A stretch of 64,000 nt of DNA from Ensifer adhaerens (lineage in GTDB: Bacteria > Pseudomonadota > Alphaproteobacteria > Rhizobiales > Rhizobiaceae): assembly GCF_000697965.2 (NCBI RefSeq), contig NZ_CP015880.1:3429001-3493000 (forward strand), in the 5' to 3' direction. Positions 17,496 to 25,989 of the stretch are shown here, in pieces (the first letter of the stretch is position 1; the number at the start of each line of letters is the position of its first letter). Under the pieces are notes generated by a model, which saw only the letters and a program-made list of their open reading frames with translations, was not told the origin of the DNA and searched no databases. A program made the translations under genes and the position numbers.

Positions 17496-18641
17496 ATGTT
17501 ATTGCTCATGGCTCAGGGCAACCACACGTCGATCTTGTACTACGATCTCGCGCCGGACGCGGAGGCCAGACGTGCGCTGGAAGAAACCTTCGTTGCCTAC
17601 GGCGACATGCTGGCGATGCTCGATGAACTCGCCGGCGAAAAGGCGGGCGCCAATCTCGTAACGTTGCATGAACTTGCCTACGAAACGGTCCGGGAGCGCA
17701 CCGGGCTTCCGGCGCGCATGGTCACGCTTGGACTGCGTGACTTCGCGGCAAACCGCGGACAGCAGGCCAATGCCGAAAGGCTGCCGCTGGACGACAAGCT
17801 TTTCGCAATCAAGGGACCGTCGGATCTGACCGTCGCCACCGTGCGTGGTCGCGTCGCGATCCCATACGACGTCGCCGGCTATTCGCCGGGCACTCTGAAT
17901 ATCTTCGCCGCCCAGCTCGTTGCACAGCACGGCGGCTATCAGATCCACATTGGCGTCACCACGCATTCCGACCGAACGGAGAAGAAAATGATGACGAATG
18001 AAGGCATCCTATCCCGTATGGGCCGCTTGATCGCCGGTCTCGCCAATGCCGCCGTCGACAAGGCGGAAGGCAGCAACAAGATCGTGATCGTCGAACAGGC
18101 ACTCCGCGAAATCGACGCGGCGGCTGAAGAGGCCCGGGTCGATATCGGCCAGGCACGCGCCGAGGAGTATCGCATCCTCAGCCGCCGCGACGAAATCGGC
18201 GCCGATCTCGAAAAGCTGGACGAAAAGATCAGCACCGCCATCTCTGCCGCCCGGGAAGACCTTGCCAAGGCCGGCGTCGCCCGCCAGATCGACCTGGAAT
18301 CGCAGCTCGCCGCCCTGGACAAGGCGCTCGCCGGCGCCCGCACCGATCTCGAAGAGGGCCAGCAGGCGCTGCAGGCGGTGCTTGCCACCCGCCGCGAGGC
18401 CGAGGCGCGGCTCGCCGATCTCAAGCGCAGCATCGCCCAGTTCCCCGAGAGCAAGGTTTCGGGCCTGGCGAAGCCCAGCCCGGTGGACGGTGCCGCCCGC
18501 GCCGCTGCCGCCGTCTCCCGCGCCACGGGCGTACCGGGCGGAGAACACGGCAACAGCGCCGAGCTGGACGAACTCGACCGCCTGCATCGCGATCGGGCGA
18601 TCGACGCGAGACTGGCCGCACTCAAGGCAAAGCAGCACTGA
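17496..18641 (+). CDS. TnpB-like N-terminal segment fused to a PspA/IM30 domain
   Basis: A 381-residue protein (377 if the ATG at 17508 is used). Residues 1 to about 160 lack any PspA resemblance. They carry the order LHELAYETVRERTGLPARM then FAIKGPSDLTVATVRGRV, which matches from memory the REC/wedge part of IS1341-type TnpB proteins. No RuvC nuclease part follows. From about residue 161 (NEGILSRMGRLIAGLAN) the protein is a PspA/IM30 coiled coil, the ESCRT-III-like membrane-stress scaffold. The frame is continuous with no stop, but ATG 17988 with GGAG upstream could also give PspA alone. It is followed closely by YqiJ-like and flotillin genes. The PspA part is firm; the TnpB relation needs a search. 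Confidence 0.75.
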   Translation: MLLLMAQGNHTSILYYDLAPDAEARRALEETFVAYGDMLAMLDELAGEKAGANLVTLHELAYETVRERTGLPARMVTLGLRDFAANRGQQANAERLPLDDKLFAIKGPSDLTVATVRGRVAIPYDVAGYSPGTLNIFAAQLVAQHGGYQIHIGVTTHSDRTEKKMMTNEGILSRMGRLIAGLANAAVDKAEGSNKIVIVEQALREIDAAAEEARVDIGQARAEEYRILSRRDEIGADLEKLDEKISTAISAAREDLAKAGVARQIDLESQLAALDKALAGARTDLEEGQQALQAVLATRREAEARLADLKRSIAQFPESKVSGLAKPSPVDGAARAAAAVSRATGVPGGEHGNSAELDELDRLHRDRAIDARLAALKAKQH

Positions 18642-18646
18642 CGCCG

Positions 18647-19276
18647 ATGCTGTTCTTCCTCGCCCCGGAATCCCTACCCTTCGCGGTTGCGGCGGTGATG
18701 TTGGCCGCCTTCACCGGCATCGAGCTCCTCTGCCTGCTGCTCGGCTTCTCACTGGGTGAGGCGATCGACAAGGCCTGGCTGGACGACCACAACGCATTGG
18801 GCGGGCTGATGTCCTGGTTCAATGTCGGCGGCGTACCGCTGCTCGTGCTGCTGATGCTTTTCCTCGGCCTCTTCGCGATGATCGGTTTTGTCATCCAGGC
18901 GGTGGCCGGGGCCCTGTGGGTGCCGCTGCCTGCCCTTGTCGCGGCGCTACCGGCACTCGCCGTCTCGCTGCCCGCAGTTCGGATGTCGAGCCGATGGGTG
19001 GCAAAGATCGTGCCGCGTGACGAAAGCTATGCCGTCGATCTCGGCGATTTCGTCGGCCGCAGCGGCGAAGTCACCGTCGGCCCACTGGACCAGGGCCTGC
19101 CGGGACGCATCCGCCTCAAGGATCGCCACGGCAACTGGCATGTGCTGCGCGCGCGCGCCGCCCGCAACGAGCAACCGATCGCCATCGGCGCGCAGGTGCT
19201 CGTCGTCGATCGCGTTTCCAACATTTTCATTGCGATATCGGCGCCGGCAGACCTGCTGACGCCGCCCAATCCTTAA
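18647..19276 (+). CDS. YqiJ-like OB-fold membrane protein
   Basis: A 209-residue protein with three or so N-terminal hydrophobic helices (LFFLAPESLPFAVAAVMLAAFTG onward) and a soluble C-terminal half (about residues 125-209) rich in beta strands. The pattern SGEVTVGPLDQGLPGRIRLKD fits the NfeD/OB-fold type found next to flotillins. It starts six bases after the PspA-fusion stop and ends 33 bases before flotillin, so the three form one operon. In E. coli, yqiJ-yqiK is the comparable pair. It probably tethers or modulates the flotillin assembly at the inner membrane. Confidence 0.78.
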   Translation: MLFFLAPESLPFAVAAVMLAAFTGIELLCLLLGFSLGEAIDKAWLDDHNALGGLMSWFNVGGVPLLVLLMLFLGLFAMIGFVIQAVAGALWVPLPALVAALPALAVSLPAVRMSSRWVAKIVPRDESYAVDLGDFVGRSGEVTVGPLDQGLPGRIRLKDRHGNWHVLRARAARNEQPIAIGAQVLVVDRVSNIFIAISAPADLLTPPNP

Positions 19277-19309
19277 AATTCCCACGTCTTAAAGTCTCAC
19301 GGAGCAACC

Positions 19310-20986
19310 ATGTTTTATGAACTCTTGGTGCCGGCCGGCATCGGCATCGTCCTGATCCTCGGCATCGGCTTTGTTCTTGCATCGCTCTATACCCGCTCGA
19401 GCCGCGACGAAGCCTATGTGCGCACGGGCCTTGGCGGCCAGAAGGTGGTCCTCGACGGCGGCTCCATCGTGCTGCCGATCTTCCACTCGATCGCCCGCGT
19501 CAACCTGAAGACGCTGCGCCTTGAAGTCCGTCGTGGCGAAGGCGACGCGCTGATCACCAAGGACCGCATGCGCGTCGATATCGGCGCGGAATTCTATGTC
19601 CGCGTGAAGCCCGATGCCTCCTCGATCGCGCTTGCAGCCCAGACACTCGGCGACCGTACCAACGATGCCGAACAGCTGCGCGTGCTGATCGAGGCCAAGT
19701 TCGTCGACGGTCTGCGCTCGGTCGCCGCCACCATGAGCCTCGACGCGCTGCAGGAACAGCGCATGGATTTCGTCAAGGCGGTGCAGGAAGCGGTCGGCGC
19801 CGACCTGCAGTCGAACGGTCTCGAACTCGAATCCGTTTCGCTGACCCGTCTCGACCAGACGGATATCAAGCACTTCAACGCCAACAACTTCTTCGACGCG
19901 CATGGTCTTGCGGCGCTGACCCGCATTACCGAGGGCCGCAAGAAGGAGCGCAACGAGATCGTGCGCGATACCGAAGTCGCGATCGCCCAGAAGGATCTGG
20001 AAGCCCGCCAGCAATCGCTGACGATCGAGCGCACCAAGCGCGAGGCGGAGCTGAACCAGGAACGCGACATCGCCAACAAGTCGGCCGCCACCCGCGCCGA
20101 AACCGCGCAGCAGGAACAGGCGGCCAAGCGCGCCGAGGAAGAAGCTCGCATCGCCGCCGAGCAGGCGATCGCCGAACGCGAGGCGCTTGCCAAGCAGGCG
20201 CGTGAAAGCGCCAACATCGACGCCACCCGCGCCGTGCAGCAGCGCGACACGGAAGCCCGCCGCGACCTGCAGATCGTTTCGCAGGAAAGCGCCATCGCGG
20301 TTGCCAACAAGAGCCGGGAAGAGTCCGAGGCGAAGGCCCAGGCTGAAACCGCCCGCGCGCTCGCCATCGCCGCGGAAGAAAAGGTGGAGACGGCAAAGGC
20401 CGTGGAAATCGCCGAACGCGAACGCCAGATCGCCGTCATCGACGCCCGCAAGAACGCCGAAACCGAAGCGACCGCCGTGACCGTCGGCGCCGAAGCCGAA
20501 AAGCAGGCGGCCCTCGACCAGGCCGATGCGATCAAGACGCTGGCCACCGCCGAGGCCGACGCCGCGATCATCAAGGCGAAGGGCGTGCTCGAAACCGGCA
20601 AGGCCGCAGCCGAGAGCGAGGCGCTGCTCAACGAGGCCCGCAACAAGCTGAGCTCCGCCATCATTGAATTCGAGATCCTGCGCGAACGCATCCGCATCAT
20701 TCCCGAAGCGCTGGCAGAAGCGGTCAAGCCGATCGAGAAGATCTCCGACATCCGCATCTTCGACACCGGCGGCATGCTCGGCCGCAACGGCGGCGGCGAC
20801 GGTGCTGCCAACGGCATCGGCCTTGGCGACGGGTTGGCGGGCCAGCTCCTGTCCTACCAGGCCAACAAGCCGATCGTCGACCAACTGCTGAAGGAAGCAG
20901 GCTTCAACGGCGAAAATGCGATCTCGTCGCTGCTCGGCAACCTGCAGGCGGCACCGTCGCCGGCGGAGAAATCGCCGAAGAAGTAA
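19310..20986 (+). CDS. Flotillin family protein (YqiK type)
   Basis: A 558-residue SPFH protein. One N-terminal membrane helix (about residues 6-26, LVPAGIGIVLILGIGFVLAS) leads into an SPFH/band-7 domain to about residue 195. A long Ala/Glu/Lys coiled coil of roughly 250 residues with EAK-type repeats follows, then a C-terminal segment with glycine-rich GGMLGRNGGGDGAANG. Flotillins oligomerise on the cytoplasmic face of the inner membrane and organise lipid microdomains. PspA and an OB-fold partner in the same operon suggest a membrane-repair or stress unit. The SD is ACGGAGCAACC before ATG 19310. Confidence 0.92.
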   Translation: MFYELLVPAGIGIVLILGIGFVLASLYTRSSRDEAYVRTGLGGQKVVLDGGSIVLPIFHSIARVNLKTLRLEVRRGEGDALITKDRMRVDIGAEFYVRVKPDASSIALAAQTLGDRTNDAEQLRVLIEAKFVDGLRSVAATMSLDALQEQRMDFVKAVQEAVGADLQSNGLELESVSLTRLDQTDIKHFNANNFFDAHGLAALTRITEGRKKERNEIVRDTEVAIAQKDLEARQQSLTIERTKREAELNQERDIANKSAATRAETAQQEQAAKRAEEEARIAAEQAIAEREALAKQARESANIDATRAVQQRDTEARRDLQIVSQESAIAVANKSREESEAKAQAETARALAIAAEEKVETAKAVEIAERERQIAVIDARKNAETEATAVTVGAEAEKQAALDQADAIKTLATAEADAAIIKAKGVLETGKAAAESEALLNEARNKLSSAIIEFEILRERIRIIPEALAEAVKPIEKISDIRIFDTGGMLGRNGGGDGAANGIGLGDGLAGQLLSYQANKPIVDQLLKEAGFNGENAISSLLGNLQAAPSPAEKSPKK

Positions 20987-21416
20987 CGCGAAACCGACGG
21001 GATCCCTGGCCTCGCGGCTGGGGATCAGACTATGGGTGCGGGCATCAGGTCAGGCCGGCCCGCGCGTGACCGCAAGCATCCTGCGGCGCTGTCGTCGCGA
21101 CCCTTAAACCGGCCCTGCGGCCGACGGTCCGCCTGCTTCCCTCCTGCCTCGGCTGCCGGGTCACGGGCCGCTCAACATGCTGGCGCACTAGCGCGCGTGT
21201 TCAATGCGCCACGTTCTGCCGTTTCCGCAAGTTGCCGAGAACTGGCCATTTACATCCACAAGTGCTAATATTTTTGGGCCGAAGGTTCCAGAGGAACCCG
21301 CCTCGCGACCGACAATCAGATAAACGCGAATTGCTTGCAGCCAATTGCCGCGCCGTCGGACGACCGCTCCATGAGCGCCGTCGATGTCCGACGACATCAA
21401 CGTGGAGGAAAAGCCA
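20987..21416. other. Gap without a recognisable gene
   Basis: 430 bases between flotillin and the DUF937 gene. An imperfect hairpin at about 21000-21027 (GATCCC/GGGATC outer arms), without a T-run, could end the flotillin operon. I see no convincing coding frame. Confidence 0.5.
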
Positions 21417-22523
21417 ATGGCCAGCAATCTTGTTTCGTATATCGCGCAGATGCTTACCCCTGACATGATCGCACGCATCGCTTCGGCGCTCGGGCTCGAC
21501 AGCAGCAAGGTGCAGGGCGCCGTCAGCGCCGCCATTCCCGCGGTGCTGGCGGGACTGACGGGTGTCGCCGCGCAACCGGGCGGGGCGCAGAAGATCGCCG
21601 ATACCGCCAGTCAACAAGGCGGATCGCTCGACAGTCTCATCGGGATGCTTCAGGGAGGCGATCAGGCGACGCTTAGCCAGAACGGGTCACAGATCATTTC
21701 GTCAATCTTCGGGGCAAAGGACGGCAGTGCGCTGGCAAGCGCCATCGGCGGGATCTCCGGCATGGACCCGCGGGCGAGCGGTTCGTTGCTGGCGACGCTT
21801 GCTCCCCTCGTGCTGGGTGGCCTTGCCCGGCAGAGCGGCGGCGATCTCAGCGCCAATGGCATTGCCGGACTGCTCGCGAGCCAGAAGGACAACATCGCGG
21901 CCGCCCTGCCCTCCGGCGCAAGAGAACTGCTTGGCGGAACAGGCTTGCTCGGCGGGCTCGGCGCTTCGGCACAGTCTGCCGCGGCCTCGGCGAGCCAGGT
22001 CGCCCGCGACGCCGCGACAGCGGCTTCGTCCGTCGGTGGAGCCGGTCAGCGCGCAGCCGAGGCGGCGACGCCGTCCGGGTCGCGCAACTGGCTCTACTGG
22101 GTGATTGCCGTGCTCGCGCTTGCAGCCGTGCTCTTCTATCTGTTCGGCAGACCGAGCGGAGAGGTCGCGCCACAGGCTGGCACGGCGGGGCAAAGCTTGA
22201 CGGTCGGCGGGGTCGACATCGGCCGGCAGGTCCAGGACAGCATGGCGAGCCTGCAGACAACGCTGACCGGTGTCACGGACGCCGCCTCGGCCACGGCCGC
22301 CCTGCCGAAACTGGAGGAGATTTCAGCCGGGCTCGACAAAGTCACGGGCGCCACCGGGCAACTGTCTGCCGAACAGAAGGCAGCCCTTTCCGCGCTCGTC
22401 GGGCCGATGATGCCAACGCTCAACGGGCTTTTCGACAAGGTGCTGGCGATACCCGGCGCTTCCGACATCGTGAAACCCGCAATCGATGCATTGAAGACCA
22501 AGCTCGCCTCACTGGCGACCTGA
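21417..22523 (+). CDS. DUF937 (YidB-like) membrane protein
   Basis: A 368-residue protein. The N-terminal 190 residues are Ala/Gly-rich helical repeats with VQGAVSAAIPAVLAGLTGVA and SLLATLAPLVLGGLARQSG, the DUF937 signature. A single membrane helix occurs at about residues 220-240 (WLYWVIAVLALAAVLFYLFG). The C-terminal part, about residues 245-368, has helical segments such as LPKLEEISAGLDKVTGATGQL. The function is unknown. The start at 21417 is chosen for its strong SD (GGAGGAA) over a longer frame from 21384. Confidence 0.8.
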   Translation: MASNLVSYIAQMLTPDMIARIASALGLDSSKVQGAVSAAIPAVLAGLTGVAAQPGGAQKIADTASQQGGSLDSLIGMLQGGDQATLSQNGSQIISSIFGAKDGSALASAIGGISGMDPRASGSLLATLAPLVLGGLARQSGGDLSANGIAGLLASQKDNIAAALPSGARELLGGTGLLGGLGASAQSAAASASQVARDAATAASSVGGAGQRAAEAATPSGSRNWLYWVIAVLALAAVLFYLFGRPSGEVAPQAGTAGQSLTVGGVDIGRQVQDSMASLQTTLTGVTDAASATAALPKLEEISAGLDKVTGATGQLSAEQKAALSALVGPMMPTLNGLFDKVLAIPGASDIVKPAIDALKTKLASLAT

Positions 22524-22615
22524 AGAACCAGCCCAAGCATGAGCTGCCGGCCCTGCATTCCGCACGGACCGTTGGCGATTGTCATCGACGAAACCGGATA
22601 GGAAGGAAGACGGCC

Positions 22616-23113
22616 ATGGCCGACAAATCGACATTCACCCCGGAAGAATGGACGCTGCTCCTGGAGAGCGTGATGATGGCCGGCATTGCCGTGACGGCCG
22701 CGGAGCCGAGCGGCCTCTGGGGGATGATGAAGGAAGGCATCGCCAACAGCAGCGCACTTCTGCAGGCAAAAGCCGATGCCGCAGCAAGCCCGCTCGTCAA
22801 GGCGCTGGTCGCCGACTTCGAAACCTCGGAGGGCCGGACCGCCGCTCGCGATGGGCTGCAGACGAAACTCAAGGGTGCCAAGCCGGAGGACATGAAGGCC
22901 AGGTGCATTGAAACGCTGAATCAGGCCCGGACACTCGTCGAGACCAAGGCGCAGGGTGATGTCGCAGCCTTCAGCACATGGCTATACCAGATCAGCCAGA
23001 AGGTGGCGGAAGCCGCCAAGGAAGGCGGCTTCCTGGGCTTCGGCGGCGTCGCTGTCAGCGATGCTGAGAAGGCCACCTTGTCGGAAATTTCCGCGGCGCT
23101 GAAAGTCGCCTAG
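22616..23113 (+). CDS. Conserved helical protein of unknown function
   Basis: A 165-residue soluble, probably all-helical protein beginning MADKSTFTPEEWTLLLESV. It contains SGLWGMMKEGIANSS and a C-terminal GGFLGFGGVAVSDAEKATLSEI. I do not recognise a catalytic motif. Its SD (AGGAAGA) is good. It follows the DUF937 gene by 92 bases on the same strand and both proteins have no assigned function, so a shared role in envelope stress is possible but only suggested by position. Confidence 0.75.
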   Translation: MADKSTFTPEEWTLLLESVMMAGIAVTAAEPSGLWGMMKEGIANSSALLQAKADAAASPLVKALVADFETSEGRTAARDGLQTKLKGAKPEDMKARCIETLNQARTLVETKAQGDVAAFSTWLYQISQKVAEAAKEGGFLGFGGVAVSDAEKATLSEISAALKVA

Positions 23114-23543
23114 GCAGCTGCGTTTCGCCGCGGAAGCACGAACGTGCCGTCAGCCCGGCCGCCGACGCCCTTGCCCGGTTCGCAACGGCATCGATGGCTA
23201 TAGTTCGGCAAACCGCAATCGCTGGCGACAACGCCGCGACATCGTTGTCAGATGGGTCACCCTTTGACGCGGCGCACGACCCGCGATCGCCATATCAGGG
23301 TGGGCTATCGGAAGCGCCGGATGACCGCTGGCAAGGAGAACGATCGATCGCCCCGCCTCCGACACAACAGGAACGTGCCCGCCCCCATCCTGAAACAGAT
23401 ATCGAGCCTGCTGGCGATTTTGTTTCCTGGACGCCGAAGTCGAGTTGATAGAGACGCGCGTTTAAACAACGAACCCCGGAAGCTTCCGTGAACCGCCCTG
23501 AAGTCGGGCTGCTTCGCATAGCACATGGTGGTGAGATAGATTA
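23114..23543. other. Gap without a recognisable gene
   Basis: 430 bases leading to tRNA-Ser. Frames of up to 84 codons exist (for example 23194-23448), but they overlap one another and show no domain or SD support. No repeat or terminator was identified. Confidence 0.5.
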
Positions 23544-23633
<90 letters not shown>

Positions 23634-23740
23634 GCTTTGCTGGTCGGCGCTTGTTCGGCGCGGTCGGGTTCATAGCGGCAGATTCGGGTGCTGGCAAGGG
23701 CCTTGTTTGAAGAATATGTAACGGCCTCGTTGCTTTCGCC

Positions 23741-23769
23741 TTGACACGCCTGTGCAAATCCTTGTAATC
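23741..23769 (+). promoter_or_regulatory. Candidate sigma-70 promoter for rplU-rpmA
   Basis: A perfect TTGACA at 23741-23746 is followed after 17 bases by GTAATC as a weak -10 element. It lies about 160 bases upstream of rplU, leaving a leader of normal length for a ribosomal-protein operon. Confidence 0.55.
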
Positions 23770-23928
23770 CGCGCAATGAAGTGGTGTGGCCTAGCTTCAC
23801 CGCAGCGGGTGTGATTTGCGCCCTTTCACCGGTGGATATCCGAAAAGGAGATCCACTCAACTGTCGACTGAGAAAAAGACGGCCTTGTCTTCGGGCAGAG
23901 AGCCGGATCGAACATGAAAGGATAAAAA

Positions 23929-24303
23929 ATGTTCGCAGTCATCAAGACCGGCGGTAAGCAGTACCGCGTGGCCGCCAACGACGTCCTCACCATCGAAAAG
24001 CTGGAAGGCGTTGCAGGCGACAAGATCGAATTCACCGAGATCCTGATGGTCGGCGTTGGCGCCGATGCAACCATCGGTGCTCCGTTTGTCGAAGGCGCCG
24101 TTGTCAGCGCTGAAGTTGTTGAGCAGGGTCGCGCCAAGAAGGTCATCGCCTTCAAGAAGCGTCGCCGCCAGAACTCCAAGCGCTCGCGCGGTCACCGCCA
24201 GCACCAGACGACCGTCCGCATCCTGGACATCGCTGCTGCCGGTGGCAAGGCAAAGAAGGCTTCGAAGAAGTCTGAAGCTGCCGCTGAAGCCGCTGCAAAC
24301 TGA
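23929..24303 (+). CDS. rplU: 50S ribosomal protein L21
   Basis: A 124-residue L21. The N-terminus [14 protein letters not shown] and the signature [21 protein letters not shown] confirm it. The C-terminus carries an extra 20 residues rich in Lys, Ala and Glu beyond the roughly 103 residues of the E. coli protein. It heads the L21-L27 transcript and rpmA follows after 33 bases. Confidence 0.97.
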   Translation: MFAVIKTGGKQYRVAANDVLTIEKLEGVAGDKIEFTEILMVGVGADATIGAPFVEGAVVSAEVVEQGRAKKVIAFKKRRRQNSKRSRGHRQHQTTVRILDIAAAGGKAKKASKKSEAAAEAAAN

Positions 24304-24336
24304 GTTCAGGGATCTAAGGTTTAAAGGAGAACACCA

Positions 24337-24606
24337 ATGGCACACAAAAAAGCTGGCGGTTCGTCGCGTAACGGTCGCGATTCTGAGTCCAAGCGCCTTG
24401 GCGTGAAGAAGTTCGGCGGCGAGAACGTCATTGCAGGCAACATTATCGTGCGCCAGCGCGGTACGAAGTGGCATCCGGGCGCCAATGTCGGCCTCGGTAA
24501 GGACCACACGATTTTTGCACTTACGGCCGGCAACGTGGACTTCCGTACGAAGGCCAATGGCCGCGTGTACGTGTCTGTAATGCCGAAAGCCGAAGCAGCG
24601 GAATAA
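24337..24606 (+). CDS. rpmA: 50S ribosomal protein L27
   Basis: An 89-residue L27 starting [19 protein letters not shown]; the flexible N-terminal tail reaches toward the peptidyl-transferase centre. [22 protein letters not shown] is replaced by no unusual residues. The SD AAAGGAGA precedes the ATG. It pairs with rplU and is followed by a terminator. Confidence 0.97.
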   Translation: MAHKKAGGSSRNGRDSESKRLGVKKFGGENVIAGNIIVRQRGTKWHPGANVGLGKDHTIFALTAGNVDFRTKANGRVYVSVMPKAEAAE

Positions 24607-24679
24607 GCCGGTAGCGCTCTAAAACAGCCGGCGTCTCATCGACCCGGCTGACGCACCTGATGGTTCCAAGCCAGACTTC

Positions 24680-24716
24680 AAAGGGGAGATGGGGCAATAC
24701 CCAACTCCCCTTTTTC
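24680..24716 (+). terminator. Intrinsic terminator after rpmA
   Basis: Arms AAAGGGGAG (24680-24688) and CTCCCCTTT (24705-24713), with an inner TGGG/CCCA pairing, are followed by a T-run. It ends the ribosomal protein transcript, although readthrough into the GNAT gene starting at 24733 is possible. Confidence 0.85.
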
Positions 24717-24732
24717 GTTTCTGGAGGAAACC

Positions 24733-25365
24733 ATGCAAACCGAGTTGTTGAGGGAAGACCAATCCCGGTCTCCCGAGCAGAGGCTGAGGCCCCAACGGTC
24801 AAGGACCGATTGCCCGATATTGTTGTCACCCCGGCTCGTTCTGCGCGCGCCCCATGAAGACGATATCGACGCCCTTGCCCATCTTGCCAACAATGCCAAT
24901 GTCGCGACCATGGTTTCGCGCATGCCGCACCCGTATACGACGGCCGATGCCGCCGACTTCGTGCGACGCGCGAAAGCCGGCACGATTGGCAAGTGCGTCT
25001 ACGCGATTACCAAAGCGGACAATGGCGCATTTCTCGGTTGTTGCGGTATCGAGCCGCATCCCGATGGCAAGACGGCGGAGCTCGGCTATTGGCTGGGCGA
25101 GCCCTATTGGAACCAGGGCTATGCCACCGAGGCCGCCCAGGTCCTGACCGACATGGCCTTCCGCACCCGCGACATCGACCAGATCGATGCGCGCTGCCGG
25201 GTCATGAACTTGGCATCGCGCCGGGTCATCCAGAAGTGCGGTTTCCAGTTCCAGGGCAGCGGCATGGTCGGCAGCCTGGCGCTCGGCGGCTCGATCGCCG
25301 TCGAATGGTACCGGCTCGACCGCAAGACCTGGGTCTCCTTGAGAAGCTGGGGAGGCATGCGATGA
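24733..25365 (+). CDS. GNAT acetyltransferase, RimJ/RimL type
   Basis: A 210-residue protein. After a variable 30-residue N-terminus, LLSPRLVLRAPHEDDIDAL opens the Acetyltransf_3 domain. AELGYWLGEPYWNQGYATEAAQVL is the acetyl-CoA motif and NLASRRVIQKCGFQFQG closes it. RimJ/RimL-like enzymes acetylate protein N-termini or small amines. A position behind rplU-rpmA makes a ribosomal or translation-related target plausible but unproven. The SD is GGAGGAAACC. It overlaps the next GNAT gene by four bases (ATGA). Confidence 0.86.
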   Translation: MQTELLREDQSRSPEQRLRPQRSRTDCPILLSPRLVLRAPHEDDIDALAHLANNANVATMVSRMPHPYTTADAADFVRRAKAGTIGKCVYAITKADNGAFLGCCGIEPHPDGKTAELGYWLGEPYWNQGYATEAAQVLTDMAFRTRDIDQIDARCRVMNLASRRVIQKCGFQFQGSGMVGSLALGGSIAVEWYRLDRKTWVSLRSWGGMR

Positions 25366-25946
25366 ACGCGCTCGCTTCCGAACGCCAGCGGATCGTTGCC
25401 CGCCCCGGTCCCGGCCCCTGCCCGGTCATCGAGACCAAGCGCCTGGTCCTGCGCCCGCATCGGCGAAACGACGCCGAGGCGATCGCCCAGTCGCTCGGCG
25501 ATTTCCAGGTGGCGCGCATGCTGGCGCGCGTTCCCGCGCCCTACGATCAGCAGGACGCGCTCGACTGGCTGACGGCGCAGACTTCGGGGCTGACGCCCGA
25601 CTGGACCTTCGCCGTCACCACCGGTGACGACGTGCACATCGGCTGCGTCGGCATCGAGCTCCGCCACGGCCAATGGCATGTCGGCTACTGGCTGAACCGC
25701 TTCTACTGGGGCAAGGGCTTTGCCTCGGAGGCGACCTATGCGGCGGTCGAGCGCTTCTTCCGCCGCATGCCCGAAACGACCCTGCATTCCGGCGTCTTTG
25801 CCGACAATCCGGGATCGCTGAAGGTGCAGGAGAAGATCGGCTTCCAGATCACCGGCTGCGCCCAGGTCTATGCGCTCGCGCGCAACGCCATGGTCGCCCA
25901 TATCGAGACGCGGCTGACCGCCGCCGATCTGCGCCGACCGCACTAG
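25362..25946 (+). CDS. GNAT acetyltransferase, RimJ/RimL type
   Basis: A 194-residue paralogue of the preceding gene. IETKRLVLRPHRRNDAEAI opens the domain, WHVGYWLNRFYWGKGFASEATYAAV is the acetyl-CoA motif, and NPGSLKVQEKIGFQITG follows. The ATGA overlap with the upstream gene shows translational coupling, so the two likely act in the same process or as a heterodimer. The substrate is unknown. Confidence 0.86.
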   Translation: MNALASERQRIVARPGPGPCPVIETKRLVLRPHRRNDAEAIAQSLGDFQVARMLARVPAPYDQQDALDWLTAQTSGLTPDWTFAVTTGDDVHIGCVGIELRHGQWHVGYWLNRFYWGKGFASEATYAAVERFFRRMPETTLHSGVFADNPGSLKVQEKIGFQITGCAQVYALARNAMVAHIETRLTAADLRRPH

Positions 25947-25952
25947 AGAACA

Positions 25953-25988
25953 TCCCCGCGAAGCTCGGGCTTCGCGGGGACCTTTTTT
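25953..25988 (+). terminator. Intrinsic terminator after the GNAT pair
   Basis: A near-perfect stem TCCCCGCGAAG/CTTCGCGGGGA with a short loop occupies 25953-25980 and is followed by CC and a six-base T-run on the plus strand. It ends transcription toward the opposed endonuclease-family gene. Confidence 0.9.
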
Positions 25989-25989
25989 G

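Noticed and set aside
17496-17987. An intact transposon at the TnpB-like segment
   Set aside because: No RuvC domain, no TnpA, and no element ends were seen, so this is a recruited domain and not a mobile element.
19289-20884. A 531-codon minus-strand frame
   Set aside because: Antisense to flotillin; Gly/Leu/Arg repeats come from the reverse of an EAK coiled coil.
23194-23448. An 84-codon frame before tRNA-Ser
   Set aside because: No SD, low-complexity Pro/Ser composition and no family.
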